Shown here: positions 17,555 through 26,032 of the stretch, piece by piece
Layout of the letters: every line of letters begins with the position of its first letter
Numbering within the stretch: the stretch's first letter is position 1
From: Fidelibacterota bacterium
Lineage (GTDB): Bacteria; Pseudomonadota; Alphaproteobacteria; Rhodospirillales; Rhodospirillaceae
DNA: 64,000 nt
Direction: 5' to 3'
NCBI GenBank assembly: GCA_947475295.1
Contig: CANJLF010000006.1
Location: 1-64,000 of the forward strand
Notes under the pieces: generated by a model
The model's database searches: none
What the model was told of the DNA's origin: nothing
What the model saw: only the letters and a program-made list of their open reading frames with translations
Made by a program: the position numbers and the translations under genes

Positions 17555-18478
17555 CTAGCTCGCGCCGACTTGACCGGCGGGTGCTGAACCGCCCGCAGCC
17601 TTGCTCGCGGCAGCAGCGGCTTCCTCGCGTTTGCGCTGCACGGGATTGGTATTGTACGGCCAGTTGGGCGTGAGCTTCGCAACGTAAGGATAGGTCTTGG
17701 CGACCTCTTCATCGTAGCCAAGGTTGAAGACCGTAGCCGAGCGCGGCCGCGCCGCCGCGCCGTCATAGAACGTGCCCAGCACCTTGTCCCACCACAGATT
17801 GGTGATGCCGAAGTTGCCGTTCTCATTGTGGAAGTGGTGGGCCATGTGGAATTTCTTGATCTCGCGCACCCAGGCCCATTTCGGCGCATAGCCCAAATGC
17901 TGGATGCAATGGAAGAATTCATAGAAACACGTCTGAACGACGCCGGTGCACAACGCCGCCAGGGCGCCGGTCCAGCCCGCCAGCCAATAGCCCACCGGCA
18001 TGCTGGCCAAAGCTACCGTCGGCAACGTCGTATAAAGCGCGCCGAACAGGACTTTCAGATTGTTGGGATCGCTGTGGTGGTCGTAATGAATGCGCTTCCA
18101 GGTACCGGCGGTCAGCGGCGACTTCCACATCCATTTGCTGTGCAGGATATTCCGATGCAGCAGATACCACACCACCGGATAGATGAAGAAAGTGGCCGCC
18201 ATTGACAGAAGCACGGGCAGAACCGACGCCGCGCCGCGCAGCACGCCATTGATGGCCGCGGCACCCGAAAGCAGCGCGACCACGAAGTAAGCGGCAATGG
18301 CGTAGTATTGAAAATAGGCCGCCGCCAAGCCCCGCAAGTCCATGCGGTCGAGGTGGTATTCCTTGTCGCTCCAGAAGCCCAGTTTGAAACTCACGGGTAT
18401 CCTGCCCCAAAGGTCGCCGAAACGGCTCAATACCGCCGGTATATAAGGCCGCTCACGTACGCGCGCCAGTGTGTTCAA
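17555..18478 (-). CDS. fatty acid hydroxylase / sterol desaturase family protein
   Basis: A 307-residue membrane protein with about four hydrophobic helices and the histidine clusters of the di-iron hydroxylase family: HRNILHSK, HYDHHSD, QHLGY and HMAHHFHNENGNFG. Family members hydroxylate or desaturate lipid chains with O2 and reducing power. Inside the ceramide operon it probably hydroxylates the sphingoid base or the N-acyl chain; which carbon cannot be told. Its start overlaps the LptG-like gene by 26 bp, indicating tight co-translation. Confidence 0.87.
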   Translation of the reverse strand: MNTLARVRERPYIPAVLSRFGDLWGRIPVSFKLGFWSDKEYHLDRMDLRGLAAAYFQYYAIAAYFVVALLSGAAAINGVLRGAASVLPVLLSMAATFFIYPVVWYLLHRNILHSKWMWKSPLTAGTWKRIHYDHHSDPNNLKVLFGALYTTLPTVALASMPVGYWLAGWTGALAALCTGVVQTCFYEFFHCIQHLGYAPKWAWVREIKKFHMAHHFHNENGNFGITNLWWDKVLGTFYDGAAARPRSATVFNLGYDEEVAKTYPYVAKLTPNWPYNTNPVQRKREEAAAAASKAAGGSAPAGQVGAS

Positions 18479-19535
18479 GATTGAAGATCAACCACAGGCC
18501 GAGGGTGCCGAACAGCGCAATCGGTAGCCAGGCCGCCATGACCGGCGGCAGCGAGCCGAACTGGCCCATGGCGAGAACGATATTGTCGATCACCACGAAG
18601 GAAAAGCCGATGGTCACGCCCCATACCACGGTCACGACCGAACTGCCCTGGCGGTGGTGGGCGAAAGCGGCGATGGCGGCCAGAAGCGGCATTAGCGCCA
18701 GCACGACCGGGCCGGCGATTTTCTGCTGCAACCACGTGTCGTAAAAGTACCCTGGGCGCGAGCCGATCGCCACGGTGCCGATGTATTCGTGCAGGGCGTT
18801 GAGCGACAGCTCGTTGGGATGATTGACGTCACGGCCGAAATGCTCGGGGCGGAGCTGGGTGTCCCACGTCTGTGGGACAGTGCTGTCGTCCTGACCGTCC
18901 TTGCTGCCGACGCGCTTGATATCAAAAACCTTCCAGTGCCCGTCTTCCCACGTCGCCAGGCGGATGCTGAGAATATCGCTGACGTTGCCGTCCTTGTCCT
19001 GCTTGAAGAGGCGCATGTCATTGAGGACGGTGCCGTCGCGTAAAACGTGACCGATACGGATGATGGCATCGCCCTCTCTAATCCAGCTGTTCTCGTCGGT
19101 CGGCGACGGCTGCTCGCCGGTTTTAAAATCGGCGGCGCGCCATTCATCGAGCTGGCTGTTGGCCGGCACGACAACAAATTCCGAGAATGTGAACAGCATC
19201 ACCGACAATAGCAGTCCAACGCTGACCAGTCCGCCGACCAAGCTCAAGACCGAGCGCCCCGCCGCGCGCATGGCAAGGATTTCACTGGTTGTCGCCATGC
19301 CGACCATGGCGGTCAAAGCGCCCAGCAGCGCCGACAGCGGCGCCACGGTCTCGATCAACGACGGCATACGCAGCGAGACATAACGTATGAGGGCCGCTGC
19401 GGGCGGGCCGCCACCGGCGAGCACCTCGTTGGCCTGAGCAAGCAAGTCGAGCGTCTGCAGGAATAAAACCAGCCCGACGAGCAGCATGACGAAGCGTCCG
19501 ATGAAAGCCTGAATGAGATAGCGCGATAGGATCAT
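18453..19535 (-). CDS. LptG-like permease in the sphingolipid operon
   Basis: A 360-residue YjgP/YjgQ-family protein: three N-terminal helices (~12-32, 60-85, 98-120), a periplasmic beta-jellyroll-like domain (~135-260), and three C-terminal helices (~270-345). Family features include LIETVAPLSALLGALTAM, EILAMRAAGRS and FSEFVVVPANSQLDEWRA. LptF and LptG form the membrane part of the LptB2FG ABC transporter that extracts lipopolysaccharide. It follows the LptF-like gene by 10 bp and precedes lipid-modifying genes. It may be the cell's LptG or a paralogue dedicated to sphingolipids; the window cannot decide. Confidence 0.88.
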   Translation of the reverse strand: MILSRYLIQAFIGRFVMLLVGLVLFLQTLDLLAQANEVLAGGGPPAAALIRYVSLRMPSLIETVAPLSALLGALTAMVGMATTSEILAMRAAGRSVLSLVGGLVSVGLLLSVMLFTFSEFVVVPANSQLDEWRAADFKTGEQPSPTDENSWIREGDAIIRIGHVLRDGTVLNDMRLFKQDKDGNVSDILSIRLATWEDGHWKVFDIKRVGSKDGQDDSTVPQTWDTQLRPEHFGRDVNHPNELSLNALHEYIGTVAIGSRPGYFYDTWLQQKIAGPVVLALMPLLAAIAAFAHHRQGSSVVTVVWGVTIGFSFVVIDNIVLAMGQFGSLPPVMAAWLPIALFGTLGLWLIFNLEHTGART

Positions 19536-19545
19536 GCGGGCGTCC

Positions 19546-20808
19546 CTAGGTTGTGCCCGCGGCGGTCCGCTTGGGGCGGAACAGGCGCGCGATGCGGTCG
19601 GTGAAAGAAACCCAGCGGGCTTCCATCAGCAGCACCGGCGGCGTGCCGGCCTTACGCTCGGTCAGGAAAAAGAGATACAGGGTCGCCGCCGTGAAGAGTG
19701 CAAATATCGACCACAGCATGATGCCGGCAGGGGCCCCGGTGGCCGCGGCGTAGGCGGACGTGAACTCGAGCACCTTGTGATAGCTAACGAGAATCAGAAG
19801 GCCCAAGATCAAGCCGAAGGAACGGCTGGCGCGGCTGGTCATGATGCCGAGCGGCGCGGCAAGTACCGGCAGCAATAGCATCGACAGCGAAAACACCAAG
19901 CGGAAGTGGAACTCGGCCGCCACGGCGGACGGCGCGACGATCTCTTCGGCCGGCTTGCCCTCGGGCGGGTTCGCGTCGACAACAGTGGAAGCGCCGCGTC
20001 CGGCCGCGAGGTTGTAGCGGTAGCCGCGCATGAGCTCGAGCAGCGTCAATTCGCTTTTATCGCCGCCCCTGCCCCGGAAGCGCACGAGGTCGGCGAAGTT
20101 GATCGTCCAGTTATAAGTATCAAACTGCAGCGTCGATGCGGCTTTGGTGTTTACGTCCCACACCGAGCGGTTACCCTCGTAGAGGCGCAAGGACACGGTG
20201 CCGTCGAGGCTATCGGTCATCAACTCGCCGCGTTTGGCGGTCATCGTGGTGATGTCGCCGTTGTCCTCCTGCCTATGAGCGAACACGCCATAAAGCTCAC
20301 GGCCGCCACCGCGCGACTGCTCCACGCGCAAGGTATAGCCGTTGGGAAGACTCATGAACACGCCCTCGCCGATGCCCTGTTCGATCACGCCCGAGGTGAT
20401 GTTGAACATGACCGCGTTGAACAGATAGCGCGTATAGGGCTGGACATAGCCGGACAGCAGGAGATTGACGCCGGTCATGAACATGCCCAGCACGAGTGCT
20501 GCGCGGATGAAACGCGAAAGTCCGATGCCGCACGAGTGCACGGCATCAAGTTCCGACTGCGCAGACAGCTTGCGGAAGGCCATCAGCACGCCAAGGAACA
20601 GGGCCACCGGCAGGGCGAGCCCGATATAGAGCGGGATCAGATAAAACAGCATTTGGAAGACAACCAAGGTGGACACGCCGTTGCCGACCGCGATATCCAG
20701 CAGGCGCATTAGCCGTTCCATCAGCAAGATAACGGCGGCAACGAACAGGATCGCCGCGATGGTCGGCAGGATCTGGCGTAGAAGATAACGGTCGATGGCT
20801 TTAATCAT
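19546..20808 (-). CDS. LptF-like permease in the sphingolipid operon
   Basis: A 420-residue partner of the LptG-like protein with the same 3+3 helix layout. Features: IDRYLLRQILPTIAAILFV at the start, PLYIGLALPVALFLGVLMAFRKLSAQSELDAVHSCG for the coupling region, periplasmic domain ~135-300, and HFRLVFSLSMLLLPVLAAPLG in the C-terminal part. It is the first gene of the minus-strand operon that runs through LptG-like, hydroxylase, ceramide synthase and the small membrane protein. The 217-bp region upstream is shared with the divergent lipid kinase gene. Confidence 0.88.
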   Translation of the reverse strand: MIKAIDRYLLRQILPTIAAILFVAAVILLMERLMRLLDIAVGNGVSTLVVFQMLFYLIPLYIGLALPVALFLGVLMAFRKLSAQSELDAVHSCGIGLSRFIRAALVLGMFMTGVNLLLSGYVQPYTRYLFNAVMFNITSGVIEQGIGEGVFMSLPNGYTLRVEQSRGGGRELYGVFAHRQEDNGDITTMTAKRGELMTDSLDGTVSLRLYEGNRSVWDVNTKAASTLQFDTYNWTINFADLVRFRGRGGDKSELTLLELMRGYRYNLAAGRGASTVVDANPPEGKPAEEIVAPSAVAAEFHFRLVFSLSMLLLPVLAAPLGIMTSRASRSFGLILGLLILVSYHKVLEFTSAYAAATGAPAGIMLWSIFALFTAATLYLFFLTERKAGTPPVLLMEARWVSFTDRIARLFRPKRTAAGTT

Positions 20809-21025
20809 GTATCCACAGCCGGGCCATGCCCGCGTTAAAAAGGTGCGCGCAGCGCCCCGCTGGTGCGGAGTTTATGCGACCCGCCCGGAGGGGGCCAGAA
20901 GAGCTTTTTCATACCATTACAAGGCGATAAGGTTATACGGTGCAGCGTCAGATCCTCGTCATTATCCCAAATATACCCGCATTGTCGGCGCCCTAAACAC
21001 GTTTTGACCTTGTAGACAACATCCC

Positions 21026-21982
21026 GTGACCACGCTCGCCATTATCACTAACCGCGGAAGCACCCGCAATCTGCGCGGGGACAATTGGATCGACCCCCTG
21101 CTGGGCGCCGAGACCGATTTGGTGCACTTTAGGATCGACCGCGCCGATCAAATCGCGGACACCGTGCAGCGGTGCGCCGATGCGGGCGCCACGGCCATCG
21201 TCGTCAACGGCGGCGACGGCACCGCCGGACTGGTGTTCGCGGCGCTGCTGAACGGCAACGCCTATCCCATTTTGCCAGCGCTGGCTCTCTTGCCCGCCGG
21301 CAAGACCAACATGACCACGGCGGGCTGGAGTCTCAAAGGCACGCCTGAAGCGGCGCTGGCGGCGGTATTGAAAAGCCGCCGCGACGGCACACTCGCCCGC
21401 TACATTGTTAGCCGGCCGGTGCTTGCCGTGCATCGCGGCGCCGGCATACCGCCCTTGTACGGCGCGTTTTTCGGCGGCGCCGCGTTTGTAGATGGCATCC
21501 GCTTCTGCCGGAAGAATATCTATCCCTTGAACCTGCCCAATGCTGTGAGTCACACCGCTGCCCTCGGCGTGCTGCTGTGGCGTGGCATGCTCACCAAAGG
21601 AACCCGCGGCGCGGCGTCGGTGCGGGAAAACGAACGCGTGCTGGAAAGCGGAAACTTCTTTGTGATCGCGGTGACCGCGCTCGACGAAGTGCTGCTCGGC
21701 ATTAGGCCCGAGCCCGAGGGCCCCAATGCAACCGGCGGCGAGACGACGCTGCACTATGTCAGCCTGCGCGTCGGCGCAGGTCCCATCCTCGGCATGCTTC
21801 CGGGTCTGGTGCGCGGCCAAATCAAGCCCGGCGTCGGCCGCACCGTACGGCGTCTCAATCGCCTGACGCTGAATTTTGGCGGCGCATACACTTTGGACGG
21901 GGAGCTTTACGAGGCGCGCGCCGACGAACCGCTCGTGCTGGACGGCAGCCGCCATCTCAACTTTATCCGGATAGCGTCGTGA
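21026..21982 (+). CDS. cpgB: DAG-kinase-fold lipid kinase, probable ceramide kinase
   Basis: A 318-residue protein from a GTG start. Diacylglycerol-kinase catalytic fold: VVNGGDGTAGLVFAALL holds the GGDGT nucleotide motif, LPAGKTNMTT replaces the usual LGTGN-type loop, and a C-terminal beta-rich domain ends in LDGSRHLNF. In the Caulobacter ceramide locus a homologue (CpgB) phosphorylates ceramide as part of ceramide phosphoglycerate synthesis. Position between the two ceramide operons supports the same role; substrate is inferred. The stop overlaps the next gene by 4 bp. Confidence 0.78.
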   Translation: MTTLAIITNRGSTRNLRGDNWIDPLLGAETDLVHFRIDRADQIADTVQRCADAGATAIVVNGGDGTAGLVFAALLNGNAYPILPALALLPAGKTNMTTAGWSLKGTPEAALAAVLKSRRDGTLARYIVSRPVLAVHRGAGIPPLYGAFFGGAAFVDGIRFCRKNIYPLNLPNAVSHTAALGVLLWRGMLTKGTRGAASVRENERVLESGNFFVIAVTALDEVLLGIRPEPEGPNATGGETTLHYVSLRVGAGPILGMLPGLVRGQIKPGVGRTVRRLNRLTLNFGGAYTLDGELYEARADEPLVLDGSRHLNFIRIAS

Positions 21983-22899
21983 GCGCGGCGCTTACTGAGA
22001 TCATCGCCGCCGAGGCTTCGCGCGAGACCTTTCCCGCGGCCCGGGCTTTTAGCGCCCACCTCGTCCAACACTACGGCCCTGCCGCCGCCGGCGTCATTTT
22101 TTACGGCTCGTGTCTCAGGCAAAATACCGACGCCGGCCTGATGCTGGACTTCTATGTTCTGGTGGACAGCTACGCCAACGCCCTACGCAACACCTTTTCC
22201 GCCGCTTTCGCGCGGGCGCTTCCGCCCAATGTCTATTATCACGAGCTGCCCTTCGAGGGCCGCACGCTACGCGCCAAAGTCGCGGTCATTTCCGTGGGCG
22301 GCTTTCTGCACGGTGTCGGCCTCGAAACTTTTGCGTCGAGCTTGTGGGCCCGCTTCGCCCAGCCGGCGCTGATTCTCTACGCCCGCAACGAGGAACTGCG
22401 CCGCCGCCTCGTGGCCGGCCTTGCATCCGCTGTCACCACCATGATCGCGCGGACGGCCGCCTTGCTAGGTAACACCTTTACCGCGCGCGAACTCTGGGTG
22501 CGGGCGTTCAGCGAGACCTACGGCGCGGAGTTGCGCCCGGAACGGGACAGTAAAAGCGCTGAACTGGTGGATGCCGAGCTTGCGCGCTACGCCGCCGTAA
22601 CTACGGCAGTCTTGGGAGCGCCGGGCCCGGATCAGACCTACCGTCAGGCGACGTCGGAAGCCGACCGGCGGATCGCCGAACACGATTGGCGTTTGCGCCG
22701 CATTCAGGGCAAGACCCTCAACGGATTACGCCTTGTCAAAGCCGCCTTCACGTTCCAAGGCGGCCTCGATTACGCGGTGTGGAAGATCGAACGCCATTCC
22801 GCCGTCAAAATCGAGCTGACGGACCGGCAACGGCGATGGCCCCTCCTGACAGGTGCGCGTTTGCTTGCCAAAATGCTTCAACGTGGCGGCCTGCGCTGA
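21979..22899 (+). CDS. TAM41-like nucleotidyltransferase, probable sphingolipid headgroup enzyme
   Basis: A 306-residue protein starting at a GTG inside the kinase stop region. Residues ~35-65 carry the nucleotidyltransferase-like signature VIFYGSCLR followed by LMLDFYVLVDSY, resembling mitochondrial TAM41 CDP-diacylglycerol synthases (YGSG...D.x.D). I infer that it activates ceramide phosphate as a CDP-lipid or adds a headgroup precursor, as in ceramide phosphoglycerate synthesis. Translational coupling to the kinase supports consecutive steps. The family call is from motif shape only. Confidence 0.65.
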   Translation: MSAALTEIIAAEASRETFPAARAFSAHLVQHYGPAAAGVIFYGSCLRQNTDAGLMLDFYVLVDSYANALRNTFSAAFARALPPNVYYHELPFEGRTLRAKVAVISVGGFLHGVGLETFASSLWARFAQPALILYARNEELRRRLVAGLASAVTTMIARTAALLGNTFTARELWVRAFSETYGAELRPERDSKSAELVDAELARYAAVTTAVLGAPGPDQTYRQATSEADRRIAEHDWRLRRIQGKTLNGLRLVKAAFTFQGGLDYAVWKIERHSAVKIELTDRQRRWPLLTGARLLAKMLQRGGLR

Positions 22900-22909
22900 G
22901 AGAACGCAA

Positions 22910-23341
22910 TCAATGATGCGGCCTATGCCATGTGCCGGGGCGCATGGTGCGGGTGATGCTGACTTGTGTGAAGTAATCGACATTCTTAAAGAATGACTTC
23001 CTCAAAACATCGATATGCTGGGCGAGGCGGTTGATGACCTCGTCGACGGGCGGCGCTTCCTTGCGCAAGTTCATGCGTTCGAAAGAACTCCACCCCATGG
23101 CGACTTCAATGTCGCCGAACCAAAAAAACCGCTTTGGCGCGAGAGCCGTCGCGATTTCCAAATAATCCTCGCCGTCTTCATGCGTGAATTTCAGAAACAA
23201 GCATTCGGAGCGGAAGGTCACGGAGATTTTGCCGGTTTCATCGGAGCGACAGGATAGCGCGACCGGCCGAGCGTGGATCTTGGCAGCGGCCAGACGCGCT
23301 CTGATATGTTCGATGAAGTGATGCATCGCCCGCGTCCCCAT
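22910..23341 (-). CDS. protein of unknown function between sphingolipid gene groups
   Basis: About 143 residues from the ATG at 23341; an ATG at 23326 (MHHFIEHIRARL) is the alternative. The longer open frame back to 23401 runs through a terminator hairpin and is unlikely. Contents: an alpha/beta-looking sequence with VTFRSECLFLKFTHEDGEDYLEIATA and FWFGDIEVAMGWSSFERM, no signal peptide or membrane helix. I know no family. It converges with the nucleotidyltransferase gene (10-bp gap) and lies just beyond the terminator of the spt operon. Confidence 0.6.
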   Translation of the reverse strand: MGTRAMHHFIEHIRARLAAAKIHARPVALSCRSDETGKISVTFRSECLFLKFTHEDGEDYLEIATALAPKRFFWFGDIEVAMGWSSFERMNLRKEAPPVDEVINRLAQHIDVLRKSFFKNVDYFTQVSITRTMRPGTWHRPHH

Positions 23342-23360
23342 CGGAATTGGGGACTCTAAC

Positions 23361-23394
23361 AAAAGAAAAACGCCGGGCCTACGCCCGGCGTTTT
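23361..23394 (-). terminator. intrinsic terminator of the spt operon
   Basis: A GC-rich stem cgccgggc / gcccggcg (23371-23378 and 23383-23390) with a 4-base loop. It is flanked by A-run on the left, which gives a U-run on the minus strand, and T-run on the right, so it could work both ways. It lies 39 bp beyond the spt stop codon and closes the aasR-cerR-acp-spt transcript. Confidence 0.9.
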
Positions 23395-23428
23395 CTGTCA
23401 TAAAACCTTAAAGATCAGCTGATGAAGA

Positions 23429-24676
23429 TCAGCCCACCGCGATACGCTTGCGTTCGGCAACCTGCTTTTCCGGGGAGGACGCTAGGCCGACTTTCGCCGC
23501 GACTTGGGCGAAGATCGCAATGACTTCGTCCAGCTGCTCCTCGGTGTGAGCGGCGCAAAGGCTCGCGCGCAATAGCGAATAGCCATAGGGCGTCGCCGGC
23601 GGCAGGGCCAGGTTGACGTAAACGCCGGCTTCGATCAGGCCGCGCCAGAAGGCCACGGCAACCATCGGATCGGGTGCGACCACGGCCACAACCGGACTAT
23701 TTTCGGATGCGATCTTGAGGCCGATGGCCGTCAAGCCGGCATGCAGCTTCTGGGCATTGCGCATCAGGCGCTTGCGCAGGGCGCCGCCGTTCTTGACTAG
23801 GCCCAGGTTCACGGTCGCGGACGCCACCACCGACGGCGGCAGCGAGGCGGTGAACACATAAGCACGTGTCATCAGGCGCAGGATATCGAACTGCGGATGA
23901 TTGGAAACGCAGAAGCCGCCGACGGTACCGACCGACTTCGAGAACGTGCCGACGATGAAGTCGACGTCGTCTTCGCAGCCAACTTCTTCCGGCAAGCCGC
24001 GGCCGTACTTACCGAGCACACCCAGCGAATGGGCTTCATCGGAAAGCAGGTAGACGTTCTCGTATTTCTTTTTCACCGCGACGATATCGGCCAAGGGCGC
24101 CTTGTCGCCGAGCATGGAGTAGATGCCTTCGATGACGATCAGCTTGTTGCCGGGCTTGTCGGCCAAACGCGCCAGGCGCTTGTCGAGGTCGGCGGCGTCG
24201 TTATGGCGGAAGCGGATGATCTGGGCGGTGCTACCGCGCACGCCGTCATAGATCGAGGCATGGCAATCGGCGTCCATGAGGATGTAGTCCTCGGGCCCCA
24301 TCAACGTCGAGAGAATGCCGAGGTTGGCGAGAAAGCCGGTGGAGAACACCATTGCATGTTCCTTGCCGAAGAATTCGCGCAAGGTGTCTTCGAGTTCTTT
24401 GTGGCCGTAATAGGTGCCGTTGGCGACGCGGCTGCCGGTGGTGCCGGTGCCGCAGGCTTCCAACGCCTCGTGCGCTGCTTTCAGAGCTTCGGGCGCGAAG
24501 GTCAGGCCGAGATAATTGTTGGTGCCGACCAAGATCGTGCGCCGGCCGCCGATCATGGCTTCCGTCTGCGACAGAACTTGATCCATCTTCACCTGAAACG
24601 GATTGACGCCCTCGTCACCGAACAGCGCATCGCGCTGGCTCATGATAGGCGCAAAACGATCTAACAAAGCGGCCAT
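23429..24676 (-). CDS. spt: serine palmitoyltransferase
   Basis: A 415-residue alpha-oxoamine synthase (fold-type I PLP). Key residues: GTFSKSVGTVGG with the PLP lysine (~247), DADCHASIYDG with the stacking His, SDEAHSLGVLG with the PLP Asp, and GTNNYLGLT near the start. It condenses an acyl thioester with L-serine to 3-oxosphinganine, the first step of sphingolipid synthesis. The adjacent acyl carrier protein and acyl-ACP synthetase favour this over the related KBL or BioF, and the gene order spt-acp-cerR-aasR matches Caulobacter. It has no N-terminal membrane helix, so it is soluble. Confidence 0.93.
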   Translation of the reverse strand: MAALLDRFAPIMSQRDALFGDEGVNPFQVKMDQVLSQTEAMIGGRRTILVGTNNYLGLTFAPEALKAAHEALEACGTGTTGSRVANGTYYGHKELEDTLREFFGKEHAMVFSTGFLANLGILSTLMGPEDYILMDADCHASIYDGVRGSTAQIIRFRHNDAADLDKRLARLADKPGNKLIVIEGIYSMLGDKAPLADIVAVKKKYENVYLLSDEAHSLGVLGKYGRGLPEEVGCEDDVDFIVGTFSKSVGTVGGFCVSNHPQFDILRLMTRAYVFTASLPPSVVASATVNLGLVKNGGALRKRLMRNAQKLHAGLTAIGLKIASENSPVVAVVAPDPMVAVAFWRGLIEAGVYVNLALPPATPYGYSLLRASLCAAHTEEQLDEVIAIFAQVAAKVGLASSPEKQVAERKRIAVG

Positions 24677-24695
24677 GAGAGTAGTCCCCTAACGA

Positions 24696-24968
24696 TTACA
24701 ATTTGTCTTCAGCTACGATCTTCTCAACCGCTACGGCCAGGTCCCTAATCGTGGCCACGTCGGGCAAGATGTTGAGGGGCACCGAAATGTCGAAGGCATC
24801 CTCAACCACGGCTATGAACTCCATCACCACCAGGGAATCGAAGTTCAGGTCCTCGCTGAACCGCGTCCCGGGCGCGAGCTCGGCGCCGGTCTTGTTGAAC
24901 GACTTCAGGATTTCGAAAAGAGCCGCCAAGGTATCGGGTGACGGCTCGGCGCCGGTGGGGGCGTTCAT
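24696..24968 (-). CDS. acpR: dedicated acyl carrier protein for ceramide synthesis
   Basis: 90 residues from ATG 24968, with AAGGA close upstream; a GTG nine codons earlier is possible. Acidic four-helix carrier protein with the phosphopantetheine Ser45 in LNFDSLVVMEF. It sits 19 bp upstream of spt and downstream of cerR. In Caulobacter the equivalent AcpR carries the acyl group for ceramide synthesis. Likely acyl donors and acceptors here are the adjacent acyl-ACP synthetase and Spt or CerS. Confidence 0.88.
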   Translation of the reverse strand: MNAPTGAEPSPDTLAALFEILKSFNKTGAELAPGTRFSEDLNFDSLVVMEFIAVVEDAFDISVPLNILPDVATIRDLAVAVEKIVAEDKL

Positions 24969-25076
24969 GTCCTTTAGACCGTTCCTCGTCCGCACCCGCC
25001 GCTACAGGAAATTATGTTGCGGGTGCTAACGGACAGAGTGCGGGAATGACCGAACGGTGACAAATCAACTCAGCCG

Positions 25077-26027
25077 TTACGATGTTAACAGCCCCTGTGA
25101 GGTATACCAGGTGACCGCGTTCTTGAAGCCTTTTTCTATATTCCACAAAGGCTTATAGCCCGGGAAGTACCCCTTGGCGCTGACCCAGTCGGCATGTAGG
25201 AGTTCGGGCACTTTGCCCCAGGACATGACGGTAGGGCGGCGGGTCAGGTAGGCGGAAGCGCTGGCAGCCGCCCCGGCCAGGTAAAGTAGAGGCGCCGGGA
25301 CCGGGATCAGCTGGGGGTTGGTGCGCACCGCCGCCCCGGCGGCCGCGGCGATCTCGGCCCAGCTATAGGCGCCCGGGGTTCCGTCGTCGAATTCGATGGG
25401 GTCGGACGGCAACTCGTCCAAATCCAGGGCCGCCATAACAGCAGCGGCGACATCGTCCACGTGAACCAGGGAAGCCCGCGCGCCATCGACCATGGGCGCC
25501 AGCACAAATCCGCGGGCGGCCATTTGAAATATCTTGAGGGTTTCCAGATCGCCCGGACCGTAGACGGCTGGCGGGCGCAGGATGATGGCGGGCAGATCGG
25601 GTTGAAAGGCGCGCACACCCTGTTCCCCGGCCCGCTTACTCGCAGCATAAGCCGAAAGGCGCGGCTCGCGCGCGGCCAGGGACGACAGATACACAAAGCG
25701 CGGCGGGGTGCTCTGCGCCGCCGCGATCTCGGCCAGCAGGCGCGTGCTGGCGCCGTTGATGGACAGGAAGGCCTCGCGGTCCACGGCCTTGGTAGCGCCG
25801 GCGCAATGCACGACCGCGATGGCGTCTTTCAGCAGAGCGCTCAGAGTCTTCCGGTCGGTCAGCGAACCCAGAACCCAGGAAACGGCGTCCGTGGCGTCGG
25901 CTTGCTCGCCAGCCGGCAGCCGGCGCGCGAGCGCGCGCACAGTGCAGCCGCTTTCCACCAGGGCACGGACGACGCGCCGGCCGATGAAGCCCGTAGCACC
26001 CGTCACGGCCACAAGAGGAAGTGTCAT
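25077..26027 (-). CDS. cerR: NAD(P)-dependent ceramide reductase (extended SDR)
   Basis: A 316-residue extended short-chain dehydrogenase: VTGATGFIGRRVV for cofactor binding, YLSSLAAREP and YAASKRAGE giving the Ser and Tyr-x3-Lys catalytic set, and RPPAVYGPGD. The Caulobacter homologue (CerR) reduces the 3-keto group after N-acylation, giving dihydroceramide. It lies 5 bp from the upstream acyl-ACP synthetase gene and ~110 bp before the acp gene. Order and neighbours make this role likely. Confidence 0.88.
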   Translation of the reverse strand: MTLPLVAVTGATGFIGRRVVRALVESGCTVRALARRLPAGEQADATDAVSWVLGSLTDRKTLSALLKDAIAVVHCAGATKAVDREAFLSINGASTRLLAEIAAAQSTPPRFVYLSSLAAREPRLSAYAASKRAGEQGVRAFQPDLPAIILRPPAVYGPGDLETLKIFQMAARGFVLAPMVDGARASLVHVDDVAAAVMAALDLDELPSDPIEFDDGTPGAYSWAEIAAAAGAAVRTNPQLIPVPAPLLYLAGAAASASAYLTRRPTVMSWGKVPELLHADWVSAKGYFPGYKPLWNIEKGFKNAVTWYTSQGLLTS

Positions 26028-26032
26028 GATAA

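Noticed and set aside
23342-23401. Longer N-terminus of the 143-aa protein
   Set aside because: It would be translated through the spt terminator hairpin; a start beyond the hairpin is more likely.
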